Below are positions 22,678-36,791 of a stretch of DNA of 64,000 nt, piece after piece; the stretch's first letter is position 1; every line of letters begins with the position of its first letter. A program made the position numbers and the translations under genes. Origin of the DNA: Brachynemurus nebulosus (lineage: Eukaryota; Arthropoda; Insecta; Neuroptera; Myrmeleontidae); contig JAPWDM010000034.1 in NCBI GenBank assembly GCA_035578155.1, forward strand, positions 374,501 through 438,500, in the 5' to 3' direction. The notes beneath the pieces were generated by a model. It saw nothing but the letters and a program-made list of their open reading frames with translations, ran no database searches and was not told the DNA's origin.

Positions 22678-23616
22678 CCCTAGAATCATAAGTTGGTCTA
22701 CGAGTCAAGTTAATCATACATCGGCGTCGTTTCGACGAATGGACTTTTTAGGGGGAGTTTTAGAGTTTATTTGCAAAAAACATTTTTTTTTACATAACAA
22801 TACTACAAAAGCGAACAAAATATTTAAAAAAATTGGATTTGGAAAAATTTCTTAATGTAAATATTTATTAATTTTTTTAATGTTTTTATCAAAGCATATT
22901 TTCATTATAAAAATTAAAAAATATATAAATACATCAATTGTAATAATTAATTTATGAACTATTATGAATCAGTGGACATGTGTGACTTTACAGAATGTGA
23001 AATTTCTCAGTCATAAATATTCCTATAGATATGTAGTTATTTCCCCATTAGGCACATTTGTAAATTTTCTAAAATTTGTTAGTAATTTTTCGAATAAGAT
23101 CTCAAAAAATAATAAAAATTAAAATATTTTTCACAAAATAAATTGTTAATCTTTTATTAAATCATTCGAAACGCATTCTTTAGTTTTCGATTCAATATAT
23201 TCAAACTTCAGTATTGTGTCGTCTCTATAAGTCAAACAGCTGTAATCATCTTTCACATTATCATAATCATTGAATAAATTAATTATAACATCCATATCTT
23301 TAATAAATTTTAGAAAATTTGTTTTTAAAATTTTAGAAAATATCTTTAATAAATTTAGGAAAACTTTTATATGTGGAGTACAAAATCTTTAAAAAAATAT
23401 ATAGGTTAATCATACATCGTCGTCCTTTTGACGCACACTATTTCAGTATAAAAAAAACGACAATAACTATAAACAAAATTTATATCTCTTATGTGTTATA
23501 ATAACAAATAAATTAGATAACAGAAGTTTCACAGCGAGCAGGTACCGACAAGTCACAGTATTGGAGCAGGTAGAGAAGTTCGTTCGTCGTTTTGACGAGT
23601 ACGTATGATTCTAGGG
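22678..23616. mobile_element. piggyBac-like nonautonomous element
   Basis: Ends are CCCTAGAATCATA and its reverse complement, flanked by TTAG at 22674-22677 and 23617-23620. CCCTAG-type termini with a TTAA-like 4-bp target are the signature of piggyBac elements; TTAG is an unusual variant found identically on both sides. Internal hairpins of CGTCGTTTTGACG type occur at about 22725, 23418 and 23588, a subterminal repeat. No transposase. Confidence 0.75.
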
Positions 23617-23639
23617 TTAGTTATGGATAGACAAAAGGC

Positions 23640-24795
23640 ATATCGCGACTTCTCTGCCCCAACCTCGTATTTCAAAAACTACAACACACAAAAAACATAT
23701 TAAATACTGTATTTATATATACCATGTGAGTTTTTTGAGAGTTGCCATTTTTATTACAACCAAATTTGTATCATAGAGATGGTACTGGAAAAGGTTCTTT
23801 TCTTGGAGGTAATGGAAATGTAACCAACCGGAACACTATCGGTTGAAGTAGCCTCAAGTACATATGTATATTTTTACCGCCTAACTGATAAGGAAAAATT
23901 TAAAAATTAAATTTGGATAAAAATTTTTTTTTGCTCATTTATGTTGTTAATTAATACATTAGATCAGTTTTATCGAAAAATTAATGTATAGTCTCATTTA
24001 AAAATCTATAAGTTTGTATCATAGCTCGAAAACCATAAGAGCTATAAAGCTCTCCATTATAGCAATCGGTTGCCCCCATCGATATCTACAACTTTTATTT
24101 GAACAATTTTTCGATTAAATCAACGATTTGGCTGTAATAAAAATCTTTCAACTCTCGAAAAACTCACATAGTATATTTATCTATGTATATTTATATATAC
24201 TGTGTGAGTTTTTCGAGAGTTACCATTTTCATTACAGCTAAACCGTTTATTTAATCGAAAAATTGTTCAAATAAGAGTTGTAGATATCGACGGGAGCAAC
24301 CGATTGTTATGGTCAGAAGCTTTATAGCTCTTATGGTTTCCGAGCTATGGTACAAACTTTTAGATTTTTAAATGGGACTAAGTATTAATTTTTCGACAAA
24401 ACTGATCTAATGCATTAATTAACAACATAAATGAGCAAAAAAAATTTTTTACCCAAGTTTAATTTTTAATTTTTCTTTAATTTATTAGTTAGGCGGTAAA
24501 AATATGCATATGTACTCGAGGCTACTTCAACCGATAGTGTTTTCCTTGGTTACATTTCCATTACATCCAAGAAAAGAAACTTTTCCAGTACCATTTCTAT
24601 TATAAAAATTTGGTTGTAATAGAAATGGCAACTCTCAAAAAACTCACAGGTAGCCAACATCAAAGAGTGTAATTAGCATAAACCTTAGGTTCATAGTGAT
24701 GAAAACACAGATTTGAATACGTTTTTTTGTGTGTCCAAAAACAGGGAGTTTTCAGACACGAAGTTGGGACAGGGAAGTCGCAATATAATCTATAA
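23640..24795. mobile_element. Copy of the ATCGCGCG MITE family, split by a palindrome
   Basis: The left 80 bp (23640-23720) and right 140 bp (24655-24795) match, in order, the two ends of the intact MITE at 47211-47550. This includes the terminal ATCGCGAC-like motif and the ACCTCGTAT block. The 930-bp palindrome replaces or sits in the central AT region. Confidence 0.65.
23722..24652. mobile_element. 930-bp palindrome of two head-to-head TIR elements
   Basis: TGTGAGTTTTTTGAGAGTT-type ends occur four times: at about 23725, inverted at about 24150, direct at about 24205 and inverted at about 24640. Each half (about 440 bp) therefore has its own inverted termini and the halves are inverted to each other around an AT-rich 40-bp spacer. 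No coding frame. Confidence 0.8.
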
Positions 24796-25183
24796 TTGAT
24801 ACTGAGCAACGAGGGTTCATTAAAATTCATGTGCTTGGTGGGGCTACTGCTTCCGAAATTCATCGACTGCTGCAGAAGAGTATTGCCAAGACTGCGTACT
24901 CTCTGCCTATAGTAAAATTTTGAGTGAAGCGTTTTCGTGAAAATCAGGGGTATGTTAGAGAGGACACAAGTGGGGCATCAGTGGGTTAGAGAGAAGAGAA
25001 ATAGAGGAGGGTATACAGTTGTATAGAAACTTGAGGAGCGCTGGACCCGTGTGGTAGAAACGGAAGGAGGGTACTTGCAGAATTAGTATTAATTAAGATT
25101 CTGTTGCTATTCATTGTAATAAAATAATTTAAAACACTTGGTCCAGTTTGAATTAATTGACCTAATATTTTAATTTGGTAAGA
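24796..25183. other. Unassigned spacer
   Basis: Short frames only; no gene or repeat identified. Confidence 0.5.
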
Positions 25184-25185
25184 TA

Positions 25186-26758
25186 GGGTCGTGTAAGATG
25201 GCGCGTTCGGTAAGAGTGCGCACTCCTGTTTTCTCGAAACAGAAACGAAATTTGTAACAAACTTGAATCGTGTTTTGAAGTGTTCGGGTATTCGTAAGTG
25301 CTCACCAAAAAATATTGGTTTACGACATAATTCCAATATTCTACATAAGTTTAAAATTTTTAGTACGATTTGATATTATTTTTCTCGAATTTGAATATGC
25401 TACTACGGTTTATGTCGAAACAAGTTAAAAATTATGAATGTTCCTGTGGTTAGTAAAGTTAGTCACGAACTAGCTCCGATCACTTTAATTTGTGTCAGTA
25501 CGCGTGGATGGTTCCCACAGGATGATTTTGTTGATAATAGACAGGCGTGTAAGATAGCGCAGTACAAAGGCGTGTAAGACGGCGCACACATTCTTACACG
25601 ATAGTTTCTTTTATCATGTTTTTCTTTAACTTTTCTAAGGAATTCTATACAGCAAACTTTCGTACAATGTAAGTTCGTAATTCGTATAACCCACGTTTCT
25701 ACATCAAAAGTTTACAATTACGAAAACTAACGGTAACGAAAAGTAATATTTTTAAATATTCTATTGCTAATAAAATCAGTCGGACTGGTGGAGCCTAAAA
25801 TAAACAAATTATAACCAATTTTTAAAAAGTAATTCGATATCGATAATTCTCGATAAAGCAAACTGTATTTTAACAGTCGTAAAATGTCTGGAATACCCAC
25901 TACTTGCTTCGCTTAAGCCTTTAAAAATTTCGTTGTTTTTTTGCTACGACGCGACCCATCGTTTACGAGATATTTACGATCAAAATTTTTCCATTACGAA
26001 AAGTTACGAAAATTAATTTTTTTAATAATGTCTTATTGCTGACCCAATCAATTGGATTAATGGAGCCTGAATTACCCAGTGATAATCAATTTATGATAAG
26101 TAATTCGGTACCGATAAGTTTCGATAACGAAAAGTAGGTTTTAACAATCGCAATACGTTTGAGTAGAAAAGCTATGAAAGTACGGCGGCACACAACATCG
26201 TCAGAAGTATGGGGACACCCTGGCCCAAGGTTTACCCACATTTTTGACACGGTAGTATACTACAACATTAAGTATAGTACGGCGTCAAAGGTGTGGGCAC
26301 ATCTTGAGTCAGGGTGTTGCCATACTTTTGATGACGTAGTGTGTCGCCGTACTGTCATAGCTCTTCTACTCGTTTGGACTACCCATAACTTGTTTCACTT
26401 AAACCTTCAAAAATTTCGTTATTTTTTGACTACGACCTACCGTTACCTACCATCAAAGTATAGAATAACGAAAAATATGAAGAAGTGCTGACATAAGAAA
26501 TTCTCCTGTTACGTAGGTGCAGGATTGTTTAAATGTGATTTGTGCTAAGTTCCAAGCTCTTTAATAAGTGCGCCATCTTGTAAGTGTAAGAGTGCGCATT
26601 TTCCATTTTCTGAATTTTTTTTAATAACTCGATCGGTATTGAGTTTATAATAAAAATTCTACTATAACATTTTCCGTTACTATTACTACTATAACATTTT
26701 CCGTTATTTTTTTATAGCCACCTAAATGCTAAGTGCGCCGTCATACACAACACAACCC
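25186..26758. mobile_element. TA-flanked element with TAAGATGGCGC keyword repeats
   Basis: Ends are GGGTCGTGT and ACACAACCC, each flanked by TA (25184-25185, 26759-26760). The word TAAGATGGCGC and variants recur at about 25194, 25213, 25548, 25574 and, inverted, about 26569-26600 and 26731. A degenerate direct repeat of about 280 bp occupies the centre (units from about 25738 and 26000). It is interrupted by a 211-bp hairpin element. No transposase frame. Confidence 0.7.
26161..26371. mobile_element. 211-bp hairpin element with GTTT duplication
   Basis: The whole element is an imperfect palindrome beginning GAGTAGAA and ending TTCTACTC, with GTTT on both sides (26157-26160, 26372-26375). The host element's other internal repeat unit (about 25890) shows the continuous sequence without it, so the insertion is demonstrated. 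A related centre occurs at about 55615-55690. A short open frame across it is an artefact. Confidence 0.75.
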
Positions 26759-26760
26759 TA

Positions 26761-27179
26761 CTCTGCTGATGTTTGGTGTACTTTGATTGGAAAATGCGTT
26801 ACAATTATTACGAGGTAAACAGGGTAAACTTCCCTTTAATATTTTCCCATAATTTATTAAATCCGTATTGCAAACATTAAGGTTCCAGGAACGTTCGACA
26901 TTTGGATAGATATTAATAGGCTCGACGACGGGGAAGCAGCCAGGACGTAGCCTCGAGGCCTAGATCCAGAAGAGGGCCAGGAGCATTTGGTAAACGGCAC
27001 CGACAAAAGTCTAAACTATTTTTTTTTCTCGCCGACAGCATTTTTCTAGAGAAAAATTTGAAAATTTATTTTTGTCGCTGGGGCCCGTCATTTCTCTTTA
27101 CGACCCTTCATATTACAGATATTGACATAAATATTTGCTAACCACCGACAACATTAAAATACCCCTGTCGCAGCATCTG
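26761..27179. other. Unassigned spacer
   Basis: It includes a slightly GC-richer stretch at 26915-27000 without a recognisable frame. Confidence 0.4.
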
Positions 27180-28560
<1,381 letters not shown>

Positions 28561-29645
28561 TTATGGCGGTCTGTAAGGTTCTTGCGGACACCATTTAATT
28601 AATTAATTTAAATACTTTAACTTACTAACGGTGAAACAATTTTAATTATTTTAAGTATTACAATTTTAAGTATTATAATTATGGAATTCGCGTTATAAAG
28701 TTACTTTACACTTGACTGTATACATATAAATACATGATTTATACATATAAATATAGATTTTACTGCGTAAAATAATATCGCACAAATCAAATCTGCATAA
28801 ATTCAAGTCCGCGTATATCCAGGTCAATTTACTGCGTAAAACAAATACTCACTTAAAAAAAGTCCACGTTAATTGAGGCACCGGTGTATTTATTTATTAA
28901 GGATTTTACAGTTATAAATAATTTCGTGTCTTTACTGTACTTAAGAATTCGGTAGGTATAATTTATAAACTATAGTATGGCAGTACTATTCCCTTCCTAG
29001 TCCTGTGTTTTCAATGGTGCTCTATCCCATACCGTACTCCTTACTTTGCTATTTCATCTTTAAATAGCGAAGCCATGCGGTTTACATTATTTAACGTATC
29101 ATATGTAACAGAATGGCGTTAGGTTTGTACGGGTGCGTGGTGTTACACGTTATAATATTATGACCTCCATTTACAAAAGTCACAAAAATAAGGTAGTGTT
29201 TCAATGTGGCTCGTTCGTTCCATTCCAGTAATTTATTTCGTTCATAAGTTGAAATTAATTTAAAGTTTTCCATTATAAGCTTTTGGTTAATATTATAGGA
29301 CTTTAATTACATGCGATTGTATTATACAGAATGAATTAATTTTTATGAAAACCATTGAAATTTCGTAAACTACAAAGGATATGAAATCGGTTAAGGAGGG
29401 CATTACCTTTAGAACCAAAAAAAGAATTAGAATAGAGTTTTTTCGTAAATTTTCAAGAAGATATTTCAAGTCTTTTGTATGTTTTAGCCTCTAAACAAAA
29501 AATGCGCTCGAAAGCATGAAGCGTTATTTTTTTTAGTAAGTATTCAAGCTGGCTAAAAACATTTGCAACTAGAAGGAAAAAACGTGAAAACATTGTTCAA
29601 GAAGTTGTGAAAAGTATCGTTAACTTTCGTAAGGTTCAAATCAAT
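28561..29645. other. Unassigned region
   Basis: AT-rich, no gene or structured repeat identified. Confidence 0.5.
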
Positions 29646-29647
29646 TA

Positions 29648-29858
29648 CAGTCGTCACTCAAGTATTTGACGATTTAACTTATTGAAAATGATCGTAGTTT
29701 ACCTCAAGTTATATAGACAAACCATACGTATGAACGCATTGCCACACTACCACACAGCACCTACGCCTACGACCTTAAGTACATGCATATGGTTTGTCTA
29801 TAACTTGTATACGATCATTGTCAGTAAGTTAAATCGTCAATAACTTGAGTGACGAGTG
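29648..29858. mobile_element. 211-bp mariner-like MITE
   Basis: Inverted ends CAGTCGTCACTCAAG and CTTGAGTGACGAGTG, with TA on both sides (29646-29647, 29859-29860). The arms extend imperfectly for about 85 bp around a 40-bp loop. No coding. Confidence 0.75.
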
Positions 29859-30026
29859 TAGTTTAATATATTAACAAAAAACTTTTATTTAAATTATTTC
29901 TCACATTTTTTACTTAATGTCTGGATAATGCTAGTGAGGAAAGATGGCAAATATAATGTTAGAAAATAAATTGTTAGTAATTTTAATTAAACAAGTATTT
30001 TCTGTTAAAAAGAAATAAGTATTCAG

Positions 30027-31449
30027 CAGTGGCGACGCGTAGACAAGGGAGACAGTATCTCCCCCCAAAAATTCACCTTCACAAAATTCAAAATTTTTAT
30101 AAAATCTAAAATAATTATGAAATTTATACAATAATATTGTCCATTTTCATACATTCACATTTCCAAACAAAACGTATTTACGAATATCCAATATGCATAC
30201 TTTTACAATAGACGTTTACAATAATGTATATTATGTATACGTATACATATACATGATAAGTATAAGCTTATATGTGTATGTGATTAGAGAAATTGAATAA
30301 TATTTACGTATGTACATGTCAGTACATGTCATTCAAACCTAAAATAGACAATCTTCGATTTGATTCTCCTGGCTTTGAGCGTATGCGTAACAAACATCCC
30401 ATTTCTATATATCTGCACACACATTGACACAATCTACATCATACATATATGCAAATCTTCTCCATTAAAGCATATTTTTACACCATTATAACTCAAAAAC
30501 TGCGAAAAATTTTGCAAAGAAAATTTTTGATCTCTATTTAAAACGTAGTAATCTTCCTAATAGTACAAAAATTACTAAAATATAATCAGTATCCTTTTTA
30601 ATAATAATAAGAAAATCGAAACAATTATTCAAAGGAAACATTTGGTCGTGTGTCTATTCTTTTCAGTATATACATACCAGTGCAGATATGCATACTAGTG
30701 AGTAGTGATGTATATTCGGTAGATAGCAATAGCACAGAATACATACTTCGGTACTAATATCTATATGTATACGTATTTGCATTTGGTACTATATGCGTAC
30801 ACGTAGGTACTAACAGTCTGTGAAATGGTGACATTCTATAATATTTTGATCTTGTGTTTAGATTATTGTCCTTTGGTTTAGTTCAGTTTTTTATTTTAAT
30901 TTTAATATTAAATTTATCAATTAATTTTAGATTTTGTTGTTTATTTTTTATAACTTTTTAGTAAAATGTGTATTAATTTTTAATTTGTTTTCTCCACTAT
31001 TTGTTTAAATTTTTACTTATGAAGTTTTAATCTTTCTCCTTTTCATTATTTACAATTAGTGTAATTCTAATGTCTTATTTTAAATGGACACTACCTTAGA
31101 TTAAAATATATTTAAACACTACCTGAACAACTAAGTTTATAACTAGAGTTATTTTAAAATCTTTAATTTTTTTCGTTACCTTTCTATGTTAAATGTTTAA
31201 TTCAGGCCAATCACAAAACAAAAAAATTTTAGCATCGCTCTTGGTACAACAATTACAAATGTCTCGTCAAAAATTTCAATATTTTTGTTTTACAATCGAA
31301 GTCCTGGTCCTGGTAATGTCTTGTTACAGTAAAAACGCTGTAATAAAGTTGATTAGTGGTCAAAATAAAACTAGATACAAAATAAGTCTATTTAAACATG
31401 GTCGAAAAGACTGTATCTCCCCAGGAAATAATTTCAGGCGTCGCCACTG
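30027..31449. mobile_element. hAT-like nonautonomous element, 1.4 kb
   Basis: Ends CAGTGGCGACGC and GCGTCGCCACTG are exact inverted repeats, flanked by GTATTCAG (30019-30026) and GTATCCAG (31450-31457), an 8-bp duplication with one mismatch. The CAG-N-GGCG terminus is typical of hAT. No intact transposase; the interior is AT-rich. Confidence 0.8.
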
Positions 31450-31539
31450 GTATCCAGTGCATAAATGTACCATATAATGGATAATTAAAAGATATAAACA
31501 GAAACAAAATTTAGAAACCATTCATGAAAGTGGTAAAAG

Positions 31540-32118
31540 AAGAAAATTAACCACACAGAAAAACCGTTTAATAATAAGGAAGACAAAACAAAGTATGTAA
31601 CCACAAAAGAAAGTTAAATGATTTGGACTTAAATGTAACTCTGCTAGTCATAACAAGAAGAGCTAGCAATAAAAAGTAAGGATACAAGACGAGAGAACGT
31701 ACTTACAGACCAGCAAAACAACTGTGGAAATCCAATGGAAATAAACATGTAAGATAATCAGGACAACGTTAAAATCCAAAGATTACCGAAAAGACAATGA
31801 AATCTAGTCAGAAGACGGTATAATATAGAGTTTCTCCTGACATGGTGTGACTCCCTTACAAGAATAAACGGTATAATGATGAAAATTATAAGGCTATTCT
31901 TCAGGACACTGTGTTTACATTTGGAGGCACTGAGGATAAAATACAATTATTTTGAATTTTTTAGTACAATAACGACCTAAAACGAACTTCACAACTAGGG
32001 AGAAATTATAGGTTAAAGGATAATAATTATGTTGAAAAGTTAAACTGGTCTGCTCAAGCATCAGATCTCAGTCCGATTGGGAATCTCTGGCAGAAGATAA
32101 AAACTGAGACTCAAATCA
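31540..32118 (+). pseudogene. Decayed Tc1-like transposase
   Basis: Fragments in several frames match a Tc1 transposase in order. T-T-Q-K-N-R-L-I-I-R-K from about 31550 corresponds to the end of the N-terminal helix-turn-helix. Fragments in the middle (about 31850-31940) include Y-K-A-I-L-Q-D. N-W-S-A-Q-A-S-D-L-S-P-I-G-N-L-W at about 32040-32090 corresponds to the W-P-A-Q-S-P-D-L-N-P-I-E-N-L-W box. The final catalytic Glu of that box is Gly here, and stops and frameshifts abound. Inactive relic. Confidence 0.75.
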
Positions 32119-33240
32119 ATAAAAAAATAAAGGCAGACAGCAATAGCAGCTGTATTGTTTATTAAAATTAAACTCCAACTTCTAAATAATTGGTACTACT
32201 TAAATAAAATCTTTGAATAAAATTTTGAAAAATGTAAAATTACGTCTGTTGAACAAAAATATTACACAGTCATTGGTTTTCTGTTTTTTTATTGAAACAA
32301 AAATACAAAAACTAAAAACAGCTTTTCACAGCCTTATCCTAGAGCAGAAATATTACGTTCAAAGGACTTGTGTCGTACAACAAGAAGTTAGATATGAATT
32401 GAACAGTTATTTGATGTTTCGTGTGTTTCTATGTTCCTTCCTCTTGTCTTTGTATTGCCTAGTTTTATAATCAATATTTTATTTGCATGTTTTCTTCTGT
32501 TTTTTCACTTATATCTCGGGTTTACGTACCATATGTTCGGTTAGTCTATATTGATCTACACATACACCCAACCCTATGCTTAGTGCTTTGCCAAAACTAT
32601 AATACGATTTTCTACAATTTAAAGTTAAATTCACAATGCTCATTTATTTGTATCCACAATGTAAAACTTTTTCGATGTTGTTGCAGTAAAATTTGTTAAA
32701 AAGCTCCGCTTTATATAAATTATATTCACTGCTAATAATTGGCAAAAATTAGATAGATACTAATAAAATTAACCCTTTCCTAATTTTAAAATATAAAAAG
32801 CATGCAGTAATTTTTTAAGCGTCTCTTTTCTCTAAACAAAATTAGTAAATTTTTAGCGACCGCAATCCATTTTAAAATTTCTGATGTGATTAGAAGCCAC
32901 AGTGGTGTATTGCTCACCAGCAATAAACGTCCTATATACTTTCATTCCGGCAAGTGTTACGAACATCGATCATTAAACTGTTACAAACTTTGACCTTTAA
33001 ACATAACTGTACTTCCCAAAATTTCCACTCAAGCATTGCATTGAATACTGTGAAATGTAGGTGTAATATTTTGCTTAACTATAAAAGAATTAGCCCACTT
33101 AATTAGAATATTTCATTAGAATAACTGCAGTTACATTATAATTGTATAGAATACTGTTGAGGAATTTGATGGCCGATGGCTTAACAAATTTAAAAGTAAA
33201 GTATTGATAGCTACTGTTAGTCGTAGGAGTAAAGCACTTT
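32119..33240. other. Unassigned region
   Basis: Short open frames at 32213-32470 and 32487-32699 have no recognisable domain or consistent coding signature. No repeat was identified. Confidence 0.5.
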
Positions 33241-33248
33241 CAAGTATT

Positions 33249-34960
33249 CAGCCCCGATTTTTTAGAACCGGGGAAGAAACTTGATAGTGGCGTTCCCCTC
33301 CAATGTTTGGCATAAATTGTTAAAAAAACTCATAAGTAGGGTAAACGGTATAGTTATTGGACAGTTAAGAAAAAATTTCAAAACAAAGTACAGAAAAAGT
33401 ACGTGTTGTAGCTTTATTTTTAACGAAAAAATTCATAAATAAAGATCTGTCTATTTTAATGTACCATATAAAACTTTCATATTATATATTGGTAAGTCTC
33501 TGAAAAAAGAAATATTAGTTGTGATATATATGTATAAAAAGTAGTGCGTGTAGAAAAATACAGTTATTGGACAAAAATTTCATTTATTAATTTCTGGCGT
33601 ATTTCCACAATCCAGAAGTTCTGTAGATACCAGAAGGTTCTGTTTAACTAAAAAATCAGGAAGTTTGCTTTACTAGTCTATAAGCCTTATAATCTTCAAA
33701 AGAGAATGTCTTGTCCAATAACTGTCAACGTCTAATAACTATACCGTTAACCTATATACGTATAAGTCCTTTACAAAACTCCTATTTTTCCCATTGCGAT
33801 AATGATAAAAGTTGAACGTTTTGTAAAAGATCAATACACAAGTTGTTTTTTTTTTTTTATTTTAATAAACCTACTCCGGAAAAACTGAAAGTTGTGCAAA
33901 TATTGGTAAGGCTCTGAAAAAAAAAAATATTAAAGTAGTGCATGTAGAAAAATACAGTTATTGGACAAAAATTTCATTTATTAATTTCTGGCGTATTTCC
34001 ACAATCCAGAAGTTCTGTAGATACCAAAAGGTTCTGTTTAACTAAAAAATCAGGAGTTTGCTTTACTAGTCTATAAGCCTTATAATCTTCAAAAGAGAAT
34101 GTCTTGTCCAATAACTCTCAACGTCCAATAACTATACCGTTTACCCTATATAAGTCCTTTACAAAACTCCTATTTTTCCCATTGCGACAACGTTTGTAAA
34201 AGCTGAACGTTTTGTAAAAGATCAATATACAAGTTGTTTTTTTTATTTTAATAAACCTACTCCGGAAAAACTGCAAGTTGTGCAAATTTCAAATTTTAAT
34301 CACCAGCCCCATCAGAGATACATAAACTCAAAGTTCCAAACGTTGAAAAGTTCCAAAGTTGGAAAAGAGTCAATTTTTGGGAGTTTGTACAAATTAAAGG
34401 ATATAAGTTTCACAACTGAAATTATTTGGGTAGTTGTACCAATATACACCTATTTCCATAAAAAATACTAAGCTGCTTAAATCACTCCTTCTATAAGAAA
34501 AATGAATAATTGAATATGATAAATGAATTAAAAACATTTTATTTCAATGTTCAAAAAGTGAATTTTGCTAAATGTTGATATTTAACTTTAGGTAAAGTTT
34601 TTTTGTGGAAAGGACGAATATAGACATAAAGAGAGAATTATTACCTTTAAAATGTTTTATATTTCAACCTTTCAGGATGAATGGTTTATGAAATATGTGC
34701 ATTACCAAAAATGGTTGCAAACCCAAAAATCAGCGCAAATTGGAAAACAAAAATGGCCACCACGCTTAAACGGTTGAAGATAATTTTTTTTAAGAATTGT
34801 TCTCATTTCTCAATACCTCAAATACAATAAAAACAACTGGAAAATTATTAATTTTTTCTAAAATGGTCGAGTAACCAACTTTTTTTGAGCATTTTGGCGC
34901 CCCCTGAAACTAGCGTCCGGGACAGGAGTCCCCGTTTGCCAGCTCTTAGATCCGGGGCTG
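33249..34960. mobile_element. hAT-like nonautonomous element, 1.7 kb
   Basis: Ends CAGCCCCGATTTTTTAGA and the complement of CAGCCCCGGATCTAAGA form hAT-type inverted termini. Flanks are CAAGTATT (33241-33248) and CAAGTATC (34961-34968), an 8-bp duplication with one mismatch. The interior hosts the TA-flanked element at 33339 and a partial duplication. No transposase frame remains. Confidence 0.75.
33339..34146. mobile_element. TA-flanked element with AGTTATTGGAC keyword, partly duplicated
   Basis: Ends GGGTAAACGGTATAG and CTATACCGTTTACCC are exact inverted repeats with TA on both sides (33337-33338, 34147-34148). AGTTATTGGAC occurs near the left end, internally at about 33562 and 33955, and inverted near the right end. 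A 390-bp segment that includes the right terminus and its flank is tandemly duplicated (about 33539-33931 and 33933-34290), so an extra degenerate end lies at about 33755. Confidence 0.75.
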
Positions 34961-34968
34961 CAAGTATC

Positions 34969-36638
34969 TGAACAATACAAATTGTTTTACGAATGTAAAT
35001 GATTTCATTCATCTATTCGACTACCATGAAATTGCTTATTTATTGTACAAAATACTAGGTAAGCTATGTTTTACACACAGATGTACAGAAAGTTGAATTT
35101 TGCACGTACGTATGTATAAAGGGACACAGAACACTAAACTTTTATTAATCTTTGTACTGTTTATCATATTAAAATCTGTACAAAAATTTACCTAACAACT
35201 GAATGTTACATTTGTTAAGTTCTACATAATTTTATAATGTACCTAATATTGTAATGTATTCGTATCAAATTTGTATTATTTATTGTGAATTTCATGTTGG
35301 TCATAGACAAAGTATAAAACGTAACTCCGTTGCAGGGCATATTACACATTCGCACAATTACGATCTCGCCGCTGCGCGGCTCTTACATAACTTTTTCGCT
35401 CGTGTCTAATAAACTTCAGTCACAACAAGGATTGTGTAACATAGAGAGCCAAAAAAAATTTGATTTATATTATGAGAAAATATTATCATCATCATGAGTA
35501 TAAAAAAATTAATTGTTTTACCCTTTTTTAAAAGTCTTCAACCTTTATTGCCTCTCCTTTTATGCCACCTATATAATATTTTTAGATGATATTGTTACAT
35601 TCGAGTTTAAACTATTGTCTATATTGTATTACACTAACAAATAGATACATCTGATTGTCTATAAAACTAGTTAAGCCATTTTTTGAAATATGAAAATGGA
35701 TACTGTGTGAAATTGTACTAATACTATGCTAAAATAAAGTGTAAATGAAAGTGTACGTTTACTTCAATCTATAAGGTAGAAAAATTGAGGGGAGTTTAAT
35801 TATGAATACAAATTTGGTACCGTTGAATTGAGCTCGTTGGGAAAAGTAAAACGGTAATAATGTTTGATCTTGATTGCAATTTTTGGTCTTGACTTATGGT
35901 CAATGGATAAGATATGTTAAATAACGTAATATTTAAATCAACTCGTTGAGTAGACTCTAACGTTTAGGTTTTATGTCAATAGATGGTTACTTGAAGTTAC
36001 CAAGATTCTACCTTTAGCAAATTTGTCGAACGATCGAAAATTTGCACATGTAATTATTCTTTCTTACTTTTTATCTTGAGCCACCTAAACTGACACAGAG
36101 CCTAACTTTGTAGTTGTTATATTATGTATGTTGTATAAATTATTTATCTAACCAGCTTATTCCAAGAAAGAAGGCCTACATCATACGATATCTAAAAATT
36201 ATATTGATAGTAGTATCGCCGGAAAAGCTGAAACTTTCACTTCAATATTTTCACTGTGCTTCCCAAATTGTCATATTAATTACAAAAAGTTAAAAAAGAC
36301 TGGTAATTTAAACTTGCTGTTCTTATATTATTTTTTAAGTTTTCTTTTACAACTGTTAGCTTAAAAATGGGTAGATATTAATAATTGCTAACGATATATT
36401 TATTCTAACAAGAGGACAAAAAGAGTGTGGGGTATTTAAATTAAAATGGTGTCTCAGGTGTAATTAGTACTCACCAGGACTAAAAAAAAATTTCCCAATT
36501 TTGTTTCTATTACAGTTTAAGAATGATTTATGAATAATTTTTTTTTAATCTTTAAACAAACAATTGAATAATTTTTAACTCTTCAACAACTGAAACTTGT
36601 TAAACAGAAAGAAATTTAAAATTCGTATACCCAAAATA
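34969..36638. other. Unassigned region
   Basis: AT-rich. No coding frame longer than chance and no inverted termini recognised. Confidence 0.5.
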
Positions 36639-36789
<151 letters not shown>

Positions 36790-36791
36790 TA

